Shown in pieces: positions 1-8,449 of a DNA stretch of 64,000 bases. The DNA comes from Streptomyces sp. WMMB 322 (lineage in GTDB: Bacteria; Actinomycetota; Actinomycetes; Streptomycetales; Streptomycetaceae): positions 682,001 through 746,000 of the forward strand of contig NZ_FMHI01000001.1 of the NCBI RefSeq assembly GCF_900090145.1, given 5' to 3'. Under the pieces are notes generated by a model, which made no database searches, had not been told where the DNA came from, and was given only the letters and a program-made list of their open reading frames with translations. Position 1 is the first letter of the stretch. Each line of letters opens with the position of its first letter. A program made the position numbers and the translations under genes.

Positions 1-333
1 GAAATCCCGCAGCGCCGTGACCGGACCCCCCGAGAGATTCATGTACGACATCGGCTGAGCGACCACCACACGGCAGCCCGACGCCGACCCCGGAGCCCCG
101 AACCGGCCCTCCAGCACCCGCGCACGCGACTTGTGCGCCTTGAACTTCCCCCCGATACGGGACGCCAGCAGATCCGTGACCGCGAACCCGATGTTGTGCC
201 GGTTGCCGGCATACCCCGGACCCGGATTGCCCAGGCCCACCACCAGCCACGGCCCCGACGGGCCACCCGAACCACCGGCGCCACCGGAACCACCGGCTCC
301 GCCCGCACCACCCGTACCGGCAACAGTCGTCAT
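1..333 (-). CDS. pth: Peptidyl-tRNA hydrolase, C-terminal part cut off by window start
   Basis: Pth releases peptides from peptidyl-tRNA that drops off the ribosome. Reading leftwards from an ATG at 333-331, a Gly/Ala-rich leader of about 20 residues is followed by the family core: [10 protein letters not shown], then NRHNIGF (the conserved Asn and the catalytic His) and [10 protein letters not shown] near the edge. A GGAGG ribosome site lies a few bases upstream of the ATG. The reading frame is open to base 1, so about half of the roughly 190-200 residue protein is visible. It follows rplY on the same strand, which is the normal actinomycete order. The Gly-rich leader is longer than in most Pth proteins, but the ribosome site supports this start. 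Confidence 0.93.
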   Translation of the reverse strand, partial: MTTVAGTGGAGGAGGSGGAGGSGGPSGPWLVVGLGNPGPGYAGNRHNIGFAVTDLLASRIGGKFKAHKSRARVLEGRFGAPGSASGCRVVVAQPMSYMNLSGGPVTALRDF

Positions 334-537
334 GAGAGCGGTCCTCCAAGAGTCGAGGAACGAGGAACGGTAAGGGCGAATCGGCGATGAAGAACGGCGA
401 GGTGTGAATCCGCAACGAGTAACGGCGGACCGCGAACCGGCGCCGCAGCCCGGCAGCGGAACGACCGCCGCCGCGCTCCACCCGGCCGTGCAGCCAGGGA
501 ACGCGGCGGCAGTCGGAGAAAGACCCGGAAGACCGGA

Positions 538-1146
538 TCACTCAGGGGCGACCTCGCTCGGGGCCTCCGCCTCGCCCTCGGTCTCCTCCTCGGCAGCCGG
601 CTCCTCGGCCTGAGCCGCCAGGACCTGGATCACGACGTCGTCCTCCTCGACGGCCAGCGACGTGCCCTTCGGCAGCTTGATCTGACCGGCAGTGACCGAG
701 TCGCCCGCGTCCAGACCCTCGACGGACACCGTGACCGACTCCGGAATGTGCGTGGCCTCCGCCTCGACCGGAAGCGCGTTCAGCACGTGCTCCAGCAGGT
801 TCTGCCCCGGAGCCAGCTCACCCTCGACGTGGATCGGGATGTCGACGTTGACCTTCTCGCCGCGGCGCACGATCAGCAGGTCCGCGTGGACCAGGAAGCC
901 GCGGATCGCCTCACGCTGCACGGCCTTCGGGATCACAAGCTGCTTCTTGCCCTCGACATCCAGGTTGATCAGGACGTTCGGCGTCTTCAGCGCCATCATC
1001 ATGTCGTAGCTGGGCAGCGCCACGTGGACCGGGTCCTCACCGTGGCCGTAGATCACCGCGGGAATCTTCTCCTCGCGGCGCAGACGACGAGCAGCGCCCT
1101 TGCCGAATTCGGAACGGATGCTCGCGGAAAGTTTGACGTCAGCCAT
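538..1146 (-). CDS. rplY: 50S ribosomal protein L25 / general stress protein Ctc (TL5 form)
   Basis: This protein binds 5S rRNA in the large ribosomal subunit. The 202-residue product has an N-terminal L25 domain (about residues 1-95, opening MADVKLSASIRSEFGKGAARR) and a C-terminal TL5/CTC beta domain (to about 180). It ends in a low-complexity acidic tail rich in Glu and Ala, which is usual for the long actinobacterial form. The start ATG at 1146 follows GAGGAG. It lies between prs and pth on the same strand. The 390-base upstream gap suggests its own promoter. Confidence 0.95.
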   Translation of the reverse strand: MADVKLSASIRSEFGKGAARRLRREEKIPAVIYGHGEDPVHVALPSYDMMMALKTPNVLINLDVEGKKQLVIPKAVQREAIRGFLVHADLLIVRRGEKVNVDIPIHVEGELAPGQNLLEHVLNALPVEAEATHIPESVTVSVEGLDAGDSVTAGQIKLPKGTSLAVEEDDVVIQVLAAQAEEPAAEEETEGEAEAPSEVAPE

Positions 1147-1536
1147 GCTGCGCTCCTCGCACTCGAAACGGATACCGCGTCTGTGGTGTCACTCGGTCCG
1201 TCCACGACAGACCGGCCACGCCGCAGAGCCGGCCACGGAAGAGACCACCGTGGAAACCCTGGCGAAGAGCGCGCGTCGATAACGGATGAGCCGGACCGTG
1301 CGACCAGCGCACGAACACGGCCTCCCTCGCCGAGCGACATCGGGAGTCTACGCGGCGAGGAAGGCCGTGCGGAAATCGATCACGATCACAGGTCCGGGCA
1401 CCCGCGGACGACGGGACGCCTCCGGAGCGACGCGACGCCTCCGGAGCACGCCCGGAGCGGCCCACCGGGACGACCCGCAGCAGCGGACCGGGGCCGCAGC
1501 GGCGGGCCCGAGCGGACTACGCCCGGACCCGCCCCC
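1147..1536. other. Non-coding spacer rplY-prs
   Basis: No convincing gene lies here. Next to prs the spacer holds a terminator-like hairpin (listed separately), then a short imperfect duplication of GACGCCTCCGGAGC near 1418-1448. The part close to rplY should carry the rplY promoter, but I cannot place -10/-35 elements with confidence. Confidence 0.5.
1501..1533 (-). terminator. Hairpin after prs
   Basis: Arms 1501-1510 and 1524-1533 pair over 10 bp, with one G-U in the transcript, around a 13-nt loop. The hairpin starts 4 nt beyond the prs stop. There is no clear U-tract, as is common in Streptomyces. Confidence 0.6.
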
Positions 1537-2514
1537 TCACGCCTGCTCGTCGAAAAGGCTGGTCACCGAGCCGTCCTCGAAGACCTCACGCACCGCACGG
1601 GCGATCGTCGGCGCCATCGAAAGCACCGTGATCTTGTCCAGATCCTGCTCACCAGGCGTCGGCAGCGTATTCGTGAAGACGAACTCACTGACCTTCGAAT
1701 TCTTCAGCCGGTCCGACGCGGGACCCGACAGCACACCGTGCGTCGCCGTGACGATGACATCCTCCGCACCGTTCGCGAACAGCGCGTCCGCCGCGGCGCA
1801 GATCGTGCCACCCGTGTCGATCATGTCGTCCACCAGGACACACACCCGGCCCTCGACGTCACCGACAACCTCGTGCACCGTCACCTGATTCGCGACCTCC
1901 GGGTCACGGCGCTTGTGCACGATCGCCAGCGGCGCACCCAACCGGTCCGCCCACCGGTCCGCCACCCGCACACGCCCCGCGTCCGGGGATACGACCGTCA
2001 GCTTGCTCCGGTCCACCTGCCCGCCCACATAGTCGGCGAGCACCGGCAACGCGAAGAGATGATCCACCGGACCGTCGAAGAAACCCTGAATCTGATCCGT
2101 GTGCAGATCCACCGTGAGAATCCGGTCCGCCCCCGCGGTCTGCAGCAGATCCGCCATCAACCGCGCCGAAATGGGCTCCCGCCCACGGTGCTTCTTGTCC
2201 TGACGGGCATAGCCGTAGAACGGCACAATGACCGTGATGCTGCGCGCCGAAGCACGCTTCAAAGCATCGATCATGATCAGCTGCTCCATGATCGACTTAT
2301 TGATCGGGGCCGTGTGGCTCTGCATCAGAAAGCAGTCGGCGCCACGCGCGGACTCCCGGAAGCGGACATAGATCTCGCCGTTTGCGAAGTCGAAAGTCTT
2401 GGTCGGGACCACTGCGATACCCAGCTGATCCGCGACCTCCTCCGCAAGCTCGGGGTGGGCGCGGCCGGAGAAGAGCATCAACTTCTTCTCGCCGGTCGTT
2501 TTGATCCCGGTCAC
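1537..2514 (-). CDS. prs: Ribose-phosphate pyrophosphokinase (PRPP synthase)
   Basis: This enzyme makes PRPP from ribose 5-phosphate and ATP for purine, pyrimidine, His, Trp and NAD synthesis. The 325-residue protein is full length for class I. Visible landmarks are FDFANGEIYVRF (41-52), PFYGYARQDKK (98-108), the LHTDQIQGFF region (137-146) and the PRPP-binding loop VLVDDMIDTGGT (226-237). The start ATG at 2514 follows AAGGAGA. It lies 96 nt downstream of glmU on the same strand, the usual actinomycete pairing, and a hairpin just past its stop ends this transcript. Confidence 0.97.
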   Translation of the reverse strand: MTGIKTTGEKKLMLFSGRAHPELAEEVADQLGIAVVPTKTFDFANGEIYVRFRESARGADCFLMQSHTAPINKSIMEQLIMIDALKRASARSITVIVPFYGYARQDKKHRGREPISARLMADLLQTAGADRILTVDLHTDQIQGFFDGPVDHLFALPVLADYVGGQVDRSKLTVVSPDAGRVRVADRWADRLGAPLAIVHKRRDPEVANQVTVHEVVGDVEGRVCVLVDDMIDTGGTICAAADALFANGAEDVIVTATHGVLSGPASDRLKNSKVSEFVFTNTLPTPGEQDLDKITVLSMAPTIARAVREVFEDGSVTSLFDEQA

Positions 2515-2610
2515 TGCACCGTCTCCTTGAGTTCCGCGGGGCGTGCGTGCGTCCTAACCGTACGCCCCGGCCCACGGCCCCGCGTACCCGACAGGAGCCG
2601 TCCGCGCTCG

Positions 2611-4113
2611 TCAGCCACCCTTCGGGCCCTCGCCGCCCTGCGCGCCCGCCGCACCAGCCGAGCCCTCGGCCTCACCCCGCGCGGCACTCTCCGCCGCCCG
2701 GGCCGCCGCACTCCCGGGCCTCTTGCGCGCCACCCACCCGGCGATATTGCGCTGTTGGCCACGCGCCACAGCGAGCGACCCCGGAGGCACATCCTTCGTG
2801 ATCACCGAACCCGCCGCCGTATAAGCACCGTCCCCGACAGTGACAGGCGCCACAAACATGTTGTCCGCACCCGTCTTGCAGTGCGAACCGATCTCCGTGC
2901 GGTGCTTGTTCTCACCGTCGTAATTCACGAACACCGTCGCCGCCCCGATGTTGCTGTGCTCACCCACCGAAGCATCACCGACATACGAAAGATGCGGCAC
3001 CTTCGAACCCTCGCCGATCTCCGCGTTCTTGAGCTCGACGAAACTCCCCACCTTCGCCTTCACACCCAGGCTCGAACCCGGACGCAAATACGCGAACGGC
3101 CCCACCTTCACGCCCTCGCCGATCCGGGCACCCTGCGCCACCGTGTTGCTCACCGACGCACCCGCACCCACCGACGTGTCCGCCAACTGGGAATTCGGCC
3201 CCACCTCGCAACCCGCCGCCAAGTGCGTCGAACCCGTCAACTGCGTACCCGGCAGCACCATCACGTCCTGCTCGTACGACACCGACACATCCACCCACGT
3301 CGACGCCGGATCCACCACCGTCACACCCGCGAGCATCGCCCGCTCCAGCAGACGGCCGTTCAGCAGCCGGCGCGCCTCGGAAAGCTGCACCCGGTTGTTG
3401 ATCCCGAGGATCTCCTGATGGTCGCCCGCCACCGACGCGCCCACACGATGCCCCGCACTGCGCAGAATGCCGAGCACATCCGTCAGGTACTCCTCGCCCT
3501 GGCTGTTGTCCGTACGCACCTTCCCGAGTGCGTCCGACAGCAGCTGCGCGTCGAAGGCGAACACACCCGAGTTGATCTCCGTGATGGCCAGCTGCCCGGG
3601 CGTCGCGTCCTTGTGCTCGACGATCGCGGTCACGGCGCCGCTGTCCGCATCGCGCACGATGCGGCCGTAGCCCGTCGAATCCGGCACCTCGGCCGTCAGG
3701 ACGGTGACGGCGTTGCCGTCGGCGGAGTGGGTGTCGGCCAGCGACTGCAGCGTCTCCCCCGTCAGCAGCGGGGTGTCCCCGCAGGTCACGACCACCGTGC
3801 CGTCAAGGACGACGCCGCTGCGCGACAGCTCCTCCAGGGCCATGCGCACCGCGTGACCGGTGCCGTTCTGCTCGTGCTGCACCGCCGTACGCACCTCGGA
3901 GTCGGTCTCGGCGAGATGCGCGGTCACCTGCTCACGGGCGTGGCCCACCACCACGACGAGGTTCTCGGGGGAGAGGCTGCGTGAGGCGGCGACGACATGG
4001 CCGAGAAGGGAGCGGCCGCAGATCTCGTGCAGGACCTTGGGCGTCGCCGACTTCATTCGGGTGCCCTCACCTGCTGCGAGTACGACGACGGCTGCCGGGC
4101 GGTTGGCGCTCAC
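2611..4113 (-). CDS. glmU: Bifunctional GlcN-1-P acetyltransferase / GlcNAc-1-P uridyltransferase
   Basis: GlmU makes UDP-GlcNAc for peptidoglycan in the cytoplasm. The protein has 500 residues. The N-terminal Rossmann uridyltransferase begins with VVVLAAGEGTRMKS, and the C-terminal half is a left-handed beta-helix of hexapeptide repeats, with the acetyltransferase region around KVPHLSYVGDASVGE and YDGENKHRT. A tail of about 30 Ala/Gly/Glu-rich residues beyond the helix is typical of actinobacteria. It lies downstream of tRNA-Gln and upstream of prs. An AGGATA (minus-strand TATCCT) at 4154-4159 is a possible -10 about 40 nt upstream of the start. Confidence 0.97.
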   Translation of the reverse strand: MSANRPAAVVVLAAGEGTRMKSATPKVLHEICGRSLLGHVVAASRSLSPENLVVVVGHAREQVTAHLAETDSEVRTAVQHEQNGTGHAVRMALEELSRSGVVLDGTVVVTCGDTPLLTGETLQSLADTHSADGNAVTVLTAEVPDSTGYGRIVRDADSGAVTAIVEHKDATPGQLAITEINSGVFAFDAQLLSDALGKVRTDNSQGEEYLTDVLGILRSAGHRVGASVAGDHQEILGINNRVQLSEARRLLNGRLLERAMLAGVTVVDPASTWVDVSVSYEQDVMVLPGTQLTGSTHLAAGCEVGPNSQLADTSVGAGASVSNTVAQGARIGEGVKVGPFAYLRPGSSLGVKAKVGSFVELKNAEIGEGSKVPHLSYVGDASVGEHSNIGAATVFVNYDGENKHRTEIGSHCKTGADNMFVAPVTVGDGAYTAAGSVITKDVPPGSLAVARGQQRNIAGWVARKRPGSAAARAAESAARGEAEGSAGAAGAQGGEGPKGG

Positions 4114-4199
4114 GGGTGTGCCCTTCGGCTACGGGGTCAGGGGGAACACCCGCAGGATACCGGTGGGTTGCGAGGGTGCCCGGATCCGGACACGAGAGC

Positions 4200-4228
4200 G
4201 GGCCCCGGCCTTGCAGCGGCCAGAGCCC
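4200..4228 (-). terminator. Hairpin after tRNA-Gln
   Basis: Arms 4200-4210 and 4218-4228 form an 11-bp stem (two G-U pairs in RNA) with a 7-nt loop. It begins 18 nt past the 3' end of tRNA-Gln and may end the tRNA transcript before glmU. Confidence 0.5.
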
Positions 4229-4245
4229 GGTAATCGAACTTCGAG

Positions 4246-4316
4246 CTCCCGGGGGAGGATTCGAACCCCCATCATTGGATCCAAAATCCAAGGACTTGCC
4301 CTTAGTCGACCCGGGA
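4246..4316 (-). tRNA. tRNA-Gln (anticodon UUG)
   Basis: On the minus strand a complete 71-nt cloverleaf folds. The acceptor arms TCCCGGG/CCCGGGA carry a U1-A72 pair and discriminator G73, both typical of tRNA-Gln. The D stem is GACT/AGTC with GGG in the loop. The anticodon stem is TTGGA/TCCAA with loop TTTTGGA, so the anticodon is TTG. The variable loop is 4 nt and the T arm carries TTCGAAT. CCA is not encoded. Its 5' end lies only 5 nt from the stop codon of the upstream ORF, so its promoter must lie inside that ORF or it is processed from the ORF transcript. Confidence 0.9.
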
Positions 4317-4321
4317 TTGAC

Positions 4322-5017
4322 TTATGCCCGATTCACCCTTTGGGGGTCTCGGACTCCACATACTATGCCCGACCACCAGCCTTCGATGCGACGATACAGA
4401 TCAGCGCCTTGAAGGACCCGGACCACAAGGCAGCCCCGGTAGTCGGCTCCCACATTCTTGCGCACCGTCTTCGGGTTGTGCCGCTTGAGGGTGGTCTTGC
4501 CGAGGTCTGTGATGTCCCTGCCGACGAGTTCGGCCCAGTAGCGCTCGGCCCCTTCGACGTCGGCCGACTCATGGATCATCACCGAGAAGCGCAGGCGTTC
4601 GGGTGCGACCCCGACCAGCTTCAGCCATGCCAGGTAGACCCTGATCATGTCCGGGTCGCTGTTGACGAACGTGACGGCTTCGCTGAGCCGGTACGGCTTG
4701 CTCTTCGTTCCCTCCGCCCAGTACAGGCCCACGCCCAGCAGGAACAGGTCCCGCTCGCTCAGGGGCCCGACATCCTGCCTTGCCCTCTCGATGGCCTGCC
4801 TGCGGGCCAGGTCCCGCTCCTGCCGGAACGGGCTCCATCTGGCCTCGGCCATTCTCCGCGCGCGCTCGACGGAGCGTCGCGGCGTCGGCAGGTCCCGCAC
4901 CCACAGCGACACCGAGCTCTTCGAGACTCCCAGTTCGGCCACGATCTCGTCGTACGTCCTGCCCGCTCGTCGCAGTTCCCGTGCGCGGGCCTTCAGTTCG
5001 GTCTTTGCCTGCACCAT
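4322..5017 (-). CDS. HTH protein with possible LAGLIDADG-like domain, abutting tRNA-Gln
   Basis: The product has 231 residues. The first 60 residues form a helix-turn-helix of the resolvase/sigma-like kind (TYDEIVAELGVSKSSVSLWV). From about residue 100 there is a second conserved unit: FLLGVGLYWAEGTKS, FVNSDPDMIRVYLAWL, MIHESADV, TLKRHNPKTVRKN and YRGCLVVRVL. This unit recurs in actinobacterial proteins usually called hypothetical, and I infer a resemblance to single-motif LAGLIDADG endonucleases from the GVGLYWAEGTK segment. That is not proven. Base composition is visibly less GC-rich than the neighbours, suggesting acquisition. The TAA stop lies 5 nt before the tRNA 5' end. It could be a tRNA-associated selfish gene or simply a DNA-binding protein. 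Confidence 0.75.
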   Translation of the reverse strand: MVQAKTELKARARELRRAGRTYDEIVAELGVSKSSVSLWVRDLPTPRRSVERARRMAEARWSPFRQERDLARRQAIERARQDVGPLSERDLFLLGVGLYWAEGTKSKPYRLSEAVTFVNSDPDMIRVYLAWLKLVGVAPERLRFSVMIHESADVEGAERYWAELVGRDITDLGKTTLKRHNPKTVRKNVGADYRGCLVVRVLQGADLYRRIEGWWSGIVCGVRDPQRVNRA

Positions 5018-5215
5018 GACGGCAGCTTCCGCCCGGAGGGTGGCAGAGTGTGCGAGAACGAGGGACTATTCACCAGTTCGAGTAGGGAACGGGCGTTTCC
5101 GTTGCGCGTCGGGACGGTGGTTGCTGTTAACCGGAACATGCAGGTCCCGCTACGGAATCGTCGGTTCCTTCACGAGCCGGAAAACTGGTTGGCGCCCGGT
5201 CGTACGCTGGTCCGT

Positions 5216-6721
5216 ATGACCGAGACGGGGGAGAGGCGGACCGTCGGCGGACCATGGTGGTGGAAGCGCCGGCGGAGCGCCGCGCTGGACATCTCGCTCG
5301 GCCTGGTTTCTGCCGTGGAGTGCGCGGTCCAGGGTGTCGACTTCGCAGGTGAGGCCGGGTTGCCCGCGGCTTCCGGCGTGGTTCTGGGGCTGGTGGCCGG
5401 GTCGACGCTGGTGCTCCGGCGGCGCTGGCCGATCGCCGTGGTGCTGGTGGCCATCGCGCTGACACCGGCGGAGATGGGCTTTCTGCTCGGCTTCGTCGGT
5501 CTCTACAGCCTGGCGGTCGCCGCGGACGTGCCGCGCCGGGTCACGGTGCTGCTCACGGGGATGCAGGCGGCAGCCGTCGTGATCATCACGATCGTGCGGA
5601 TGCACCAGAGCATCGGCCAGGACCCCGGGTTCGACCCTCCGGCGTGGTTCATTCCGCTGATGTCCGTCCTGGTGGCGATCGGGCTGACGACGCCGCCGGT
5701 GCTGACGGGTCTGTACGTGGGTGCCCGCCGCCGCCTCGTGGAGTCGCTGCGGGAGCGCGCGGACGGCCTGGAGCGGGAGTTGGCGCTGCTCGCGGACCGG
5801 GCGGAGGAGCGCGCGGAATGGGCGCGCAGCGAGGAGCGCACGCGCATCGCCCGGGAGATGCACGACGTGGTGGCGCACCGGGTGAGTCTGATGGTGGTGC
5901 ATGCGGCGGCGTTGCAGGCGGTGGCGCTGAAGGATCCGGAGAAGGCGTCGAAGAACGCGGCGCTGGTGGGCGACATGGGCCGGCAGGCGCTGACGGAGCT
6001 GCGGACGATGCTCGGGGTGCTGCGTTCGCCGGAGCGTTCGCGGGATGCCGGTGTGCGGGATGCGGGTGCCGGGGGTGCGTCGGTGCGGCTGGCCGAGTTC
6101 GCGGCGGCTGCCGCGGGGTCGGCGAAGGGCGGTCCGGGTGAGCGGGGGCGTGAGGGTGTGCCGCGACAGGCCTCGGGTGAAGGCGCCGCGGGTGCGGGCT
6201 CGGCGGCGGGGGAGGCCGCGGTCGCGGTTGCGGGGGGTGCTTCCGGTGCGGGAGACGTCTCGGCCGAGGGGCGGTCTGCCGGCGAGGGGCCGTGTCTGTC
6301 GGAGCTGGATGCCCTGGTGGGGCAGTCGCGGGAGACGGGGATGTCCGTGGATTTCTCGGTGGACGGTTCGCCGGGTGATTACGGGGCGGGTGTGGAGCAG
6401 ACGGCGTTCCGTGTGGTGCAGGAGGCGCTGACGAACGTGCACAAGCATGCGGCGGGTGCTCGTACGAGGGTGCGGCTGGCGCATCGCGAGGGTGAGGTCG
6501 CGGTTCAGGTGGAGAACGAGCGGCCGGCGGACGGTGCCGGTGCGGCCGGTGCGGAGTTGCCGAGCGGTGGCAACGGGCTTGTGGGGATGAAGGAGCGGGT
6601 GACGGCGCTCGGCGGGGGGTTCGTGTCGGGGCCGACCGATGTGGGGGGTTTCCGGGTGTCGGCGGTGATTCCGGTCGGAAGGCCGCAGGCAGTGGGGCCG
6701 GACGGGGCGGCTTCGCGGTAG
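5216..6721 (+). CDS. Orphan sensor histidine kinase, NarL/HisKA_3 type
   Basis: The 501-residue membrane sensor kinase has four to five hydrophobic segments in residues 20-165, then a coiled coil (about 175-205). The phosphoacceptor box is RIAREMHDVVAHR with His216. The ATPase N-box is EALTNVHKHA with Asn407, and GGNGLVGMKERV serves as the G-box. The classical DxGxG motif is not obvious. Between the dimerisation helices and the ATPase domain sits an insertion of about 90 residues rich in Gly and Ala. No response regulator gene lies next to it. The ATG at 5216 has no clear ribosome site, but TACGCT lies about 8 nt upstream, which fits a leaderless transcript. Upstream ATG/GTG codons remain possible starts. 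Confidence 0.9.
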   Translation: MTETGERRTVGGPWWWKRRRSAALDISLGLVSAVECAVQGVDFAGEAGLPAASGVVLGLVAGSTLVLRRRWPIAVVLVAIALTPAEMGFLLGFVGLYSLAVAADVPRRVTVLLTGMQAAAVVIITIVRMHQSIGQDPGFDPPAWFIPLMSVLVAIGLTTPPVLTGLYVGARRRLVESLRERADGLERELALLADRAEERAEWARSEERTRIAREMHDVVAHRVSLMVVHAAALQAVALKDPEKASKNAALVGDMGRQALTELRTMLGVLRSPERSRDAGVRDAGAGGASVRLAEFAAAAAGSAKGGPGERGREGVPRQASGEGAAGAGSAAGEAAVAVAGGASGAGDVSAEGRSAGEGPCLSELDALVGQSRETGMSVDFSVDGSPGDYGAGVEQTAFRVVQEALTNVHKHAAGARTRVRLAHREGEVAVQVENERPADGAGAAGAELPSGGNGLVGMKERVTALGGGFVSGPTDVGGFRVSAVIPVGRPQAVGPDGAASR

Positions 6722-6912
6722 AGGCCTGCGGTGGCCTGCGGTGGACGCCCGCGGTGGGGCTGCCGCGGAGGGGCCGCGGCGGGGTTCCCTGTGCGGGGGC
6801 CGTGGCGGCGCGCGGGGTGTGTGCGGTCGGCTCCGGGCGGTGTGCGTCCAGCCGGCGCGAGGGGTGCGGGGCCGGGCGGTGCGCGGCTCCGGGTGCTGTG
6901 CAGGCCGGGAGG

Positions 6913-7572
6913 TCAGCGGGGTCCGCGTGGGCGGGCGGTGTGGACCGTTCCGGAGACGGTGGACGAGGGGTCCGGGCCGGGGCGGGCCGGGGAGCCGGTG
7001 CGTGTGCGTGCGGCGGTGGCCGCGCCCGTGCCGGGGTCGGCGGCGGTGCCCGTGCCTGTCGCGGCGTCGAGCGGTCTGGTGAGGCGTTCGGGGCGGGTGC
7101 CGGTGAGGAGCGCGGCGAGGGCGGTGTCGAAGTCCTGGCCGAGGTACCAGTCGCCGGTGTGGTCGAGGCTGTAGACGCGTGCCTCGGTGTCGATGGCGAG
7201 GAGGGCGGCGTCGGCTCCGTCGGTGCCGAGTGGGCAGATCCGGGTGCGCAGGGCGCGGCCGAGGTCGGCGAGGGTGCGGGCGGCGTGGAGGGCGTGCATG
7301 GGGTCGATGTGCACGCTGGCCGGGGCGATGTTGCGGCCGGGTCCGGTGGGGGCGATGGGCAGGTTGCCGAATTCGGCCCAGACTTCGACGGCGGCGGGGA
7401 CGATGGCGTGCCGGTGGCCGCCGGGTGAGATGTGGCCGCGGAGGGCGTCGGCCCATTCCTCGGCCTGGCGGATGTCCCATCGTCCGGGTTTCCAGCCTGC
7501 GTTGCGCAGGGCGTCGTCGACGGCGACGGGGAAGCGGGTGGTGGAGGTGCGCTGGTGCGGGGGGCGGTTCAC
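6913..7572 (-). CDS. SUKH-3 domain protein, likely immunity partner of the deaminase
   Basis: SUKH proteins neutralise or hold nuclease and deaminase toxins. Residues about 10-140 of this 219-residue protein match the SUKH-3 pattern: FPVAVDDALRNAGWKPGR, a Glu-rich helix, VWAEFGNLPI, HALHAARTLADLGRAL, TRICPLGTDG, LLAIDTEARVYSLDH and DFDTALAALLTG. The last 50 residues are Ala/Thr/Arg-rich low complexity. The GTG start at 7572 overlaps the TGA of the upstream deaminase gene (GTGA), so the two are probably translationally coupled. SUKH-3 next to a YwqJ deaminase is a known toxin-immunity arrangement. Confidence 0.85.
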   Translation of the reverse strand: MNRPPHQRTSTTRFPVAVDDALRNAGWKPGRWDIRQAEEWADALRGHISPGGHRHAIVPAAVEVWAEFGNLPIAPTGPGRNIAPASVHIDPMHALHAARTLADLGRALRTRICPLGTDGADAALLAIDTEARVYSLDHTGDWYLGQDFDTALAALLTGTRPERLTRPLDAATGTGTAADPGTGAATAARTRTGSPARPGPDPSSTVSGTVHTARPRGPR

Positions 7573-8231
7573 CGGGGTGCCTTTTCGCCGGTGGTTCCGG
7601 GGTCGACGGGGCGTACGCCGAAGTGGGTGAGGAGTGCGCTGCATGCCCGGCAAGGGGGTGCGTAGCGGCCGTGCAGGGGGTCGCCGTCCTCGCGGATGTG
7701 GCGGGCGGTGAGTTTGGCGTGCTTGAGGGCGCGTTTGGCTTCGCTGTGGGTGAGGGCGCGGGGTTTGGCGTTGCCTGTGCGGCGGTTGCCGCGTTTGGCG
7801 GCGCGGGCGTTCTCGGTGGTCGTGAGGTAGCGGGAGAGCAGGACCGTTTCGGGGCAGCGGCCGGTGTGGCGTGCGCGGTGTTCGGTGGTGAGGGTGTCGA
7901 GGAAGTCCTGCACGAGGGGGTGGGGTGCGGGGGGCTGGTCGCCCTTGTTGCCGGTGGAGGTGAGGGTGCGGCCGCGTACGGACAGGGCGGCGGCGACTGC
8001 GGGGAGGATGCCGTCGCGGCGTTCGTGGAGCGGGGGTGTGGTGTTGTCGGGTGCGGCGGTCCATCCGACGCGGGGGTCGTCGGGGGTGTGATTCGTGGCC
8101 GGTGCGGTGGGCGTGGCCGCTCCGGGGGCCGCTGCGGCGCCTGTTGCCGTGGGCGCGGGCGTCGCAGACGTGGGCGGTGTTGCCGGTGTTGCCGGTGTGG
8201 ACGCCGGGGAATTCAGCGATGCGGTGTTCAT
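7569..8231 (-). CDS. YwqJ-like deaminase domain protein
   Basis: This is a zinc-dependent deaminase-fold protein of 220 residues. The first 65 residues are Pro/Ala/Thr-rich and carry no signal peptide. The catalytic part (about 70-205) shows LSVRGRTLTSTGN, then GRCPE (Cys126 and Glu128, the Cys-x-Glu variant seen in YwqJ) and PPCRACSALL (Cys194, Cys197), preceded by HIREDGDPLHGRY. YwqJ domains are usually toxin tips of polymorphic toxins that deaminate nucleic acids or nucleotides. Here the domain is nearly free-standing, which suggests an intracellular or non-classically exported role. It is the first gene of a pair with the overlapping SUKH-3 gene. Confidence 0.83.
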   Translation of the reverse strand: MNTASLNSPASTPATPATPPTSATPAPTATGAAAAPGAATPTAPATNHTPDDPRVGWTAAPDNTTPPLHERRDGILPAVAAALSVRGRTLTSTGNKGDQPPAPHPLVQDFLDTLTTEHRARHTGRCPETVLLSRYLTTTENARAAKRGNRRTGNAKPRALTHSEAKRALKHAKLTARHIREDGDPLHGRYAPPCRACSALLTHFGVRPVDPGTTGEKAPR

Positions 8232-8325
8232 GTGGTGGTTCCTCCCCGCACGGACCCTTCTGCCGTTTGTGTCGTGGTGTGTGCTGTGTGACGGGCCAAG
8301 TATGCAGTGTGGGGGGAGAGTCGAT

Positions 8326-8341
8326 CATGCCAGTGGGCATG
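8326..8341. promoter_or_regulatory. Perfect inverted repeat in divergent promoter region
   Basis: CATGCC and GGCATG face each other across 4 nt, midway between the starts of the divergent deaminase and lipoprotein genes. It could be an operator for either gene, but no regulator is identified. Confidence 0.3.
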
Positions 8342-8449
8342 TCAGGGGGATGTGATGGTTTCCGGGGTGGGGTGAATCGGGGCTGGTTGACCGGGAATAG
8401 TGGGGTGGGCATCTGGCGTGCGTCGTTTTTCCGAGGCAGGAGTTCCGTG

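Noticed and set aside
748..3984. Very long open frame on the plus strand across rplY, prs and glmU
   Set aside because: It is antisense to three certain genes, Arg/His-rich and without domains: a GC-bias shadow frame.
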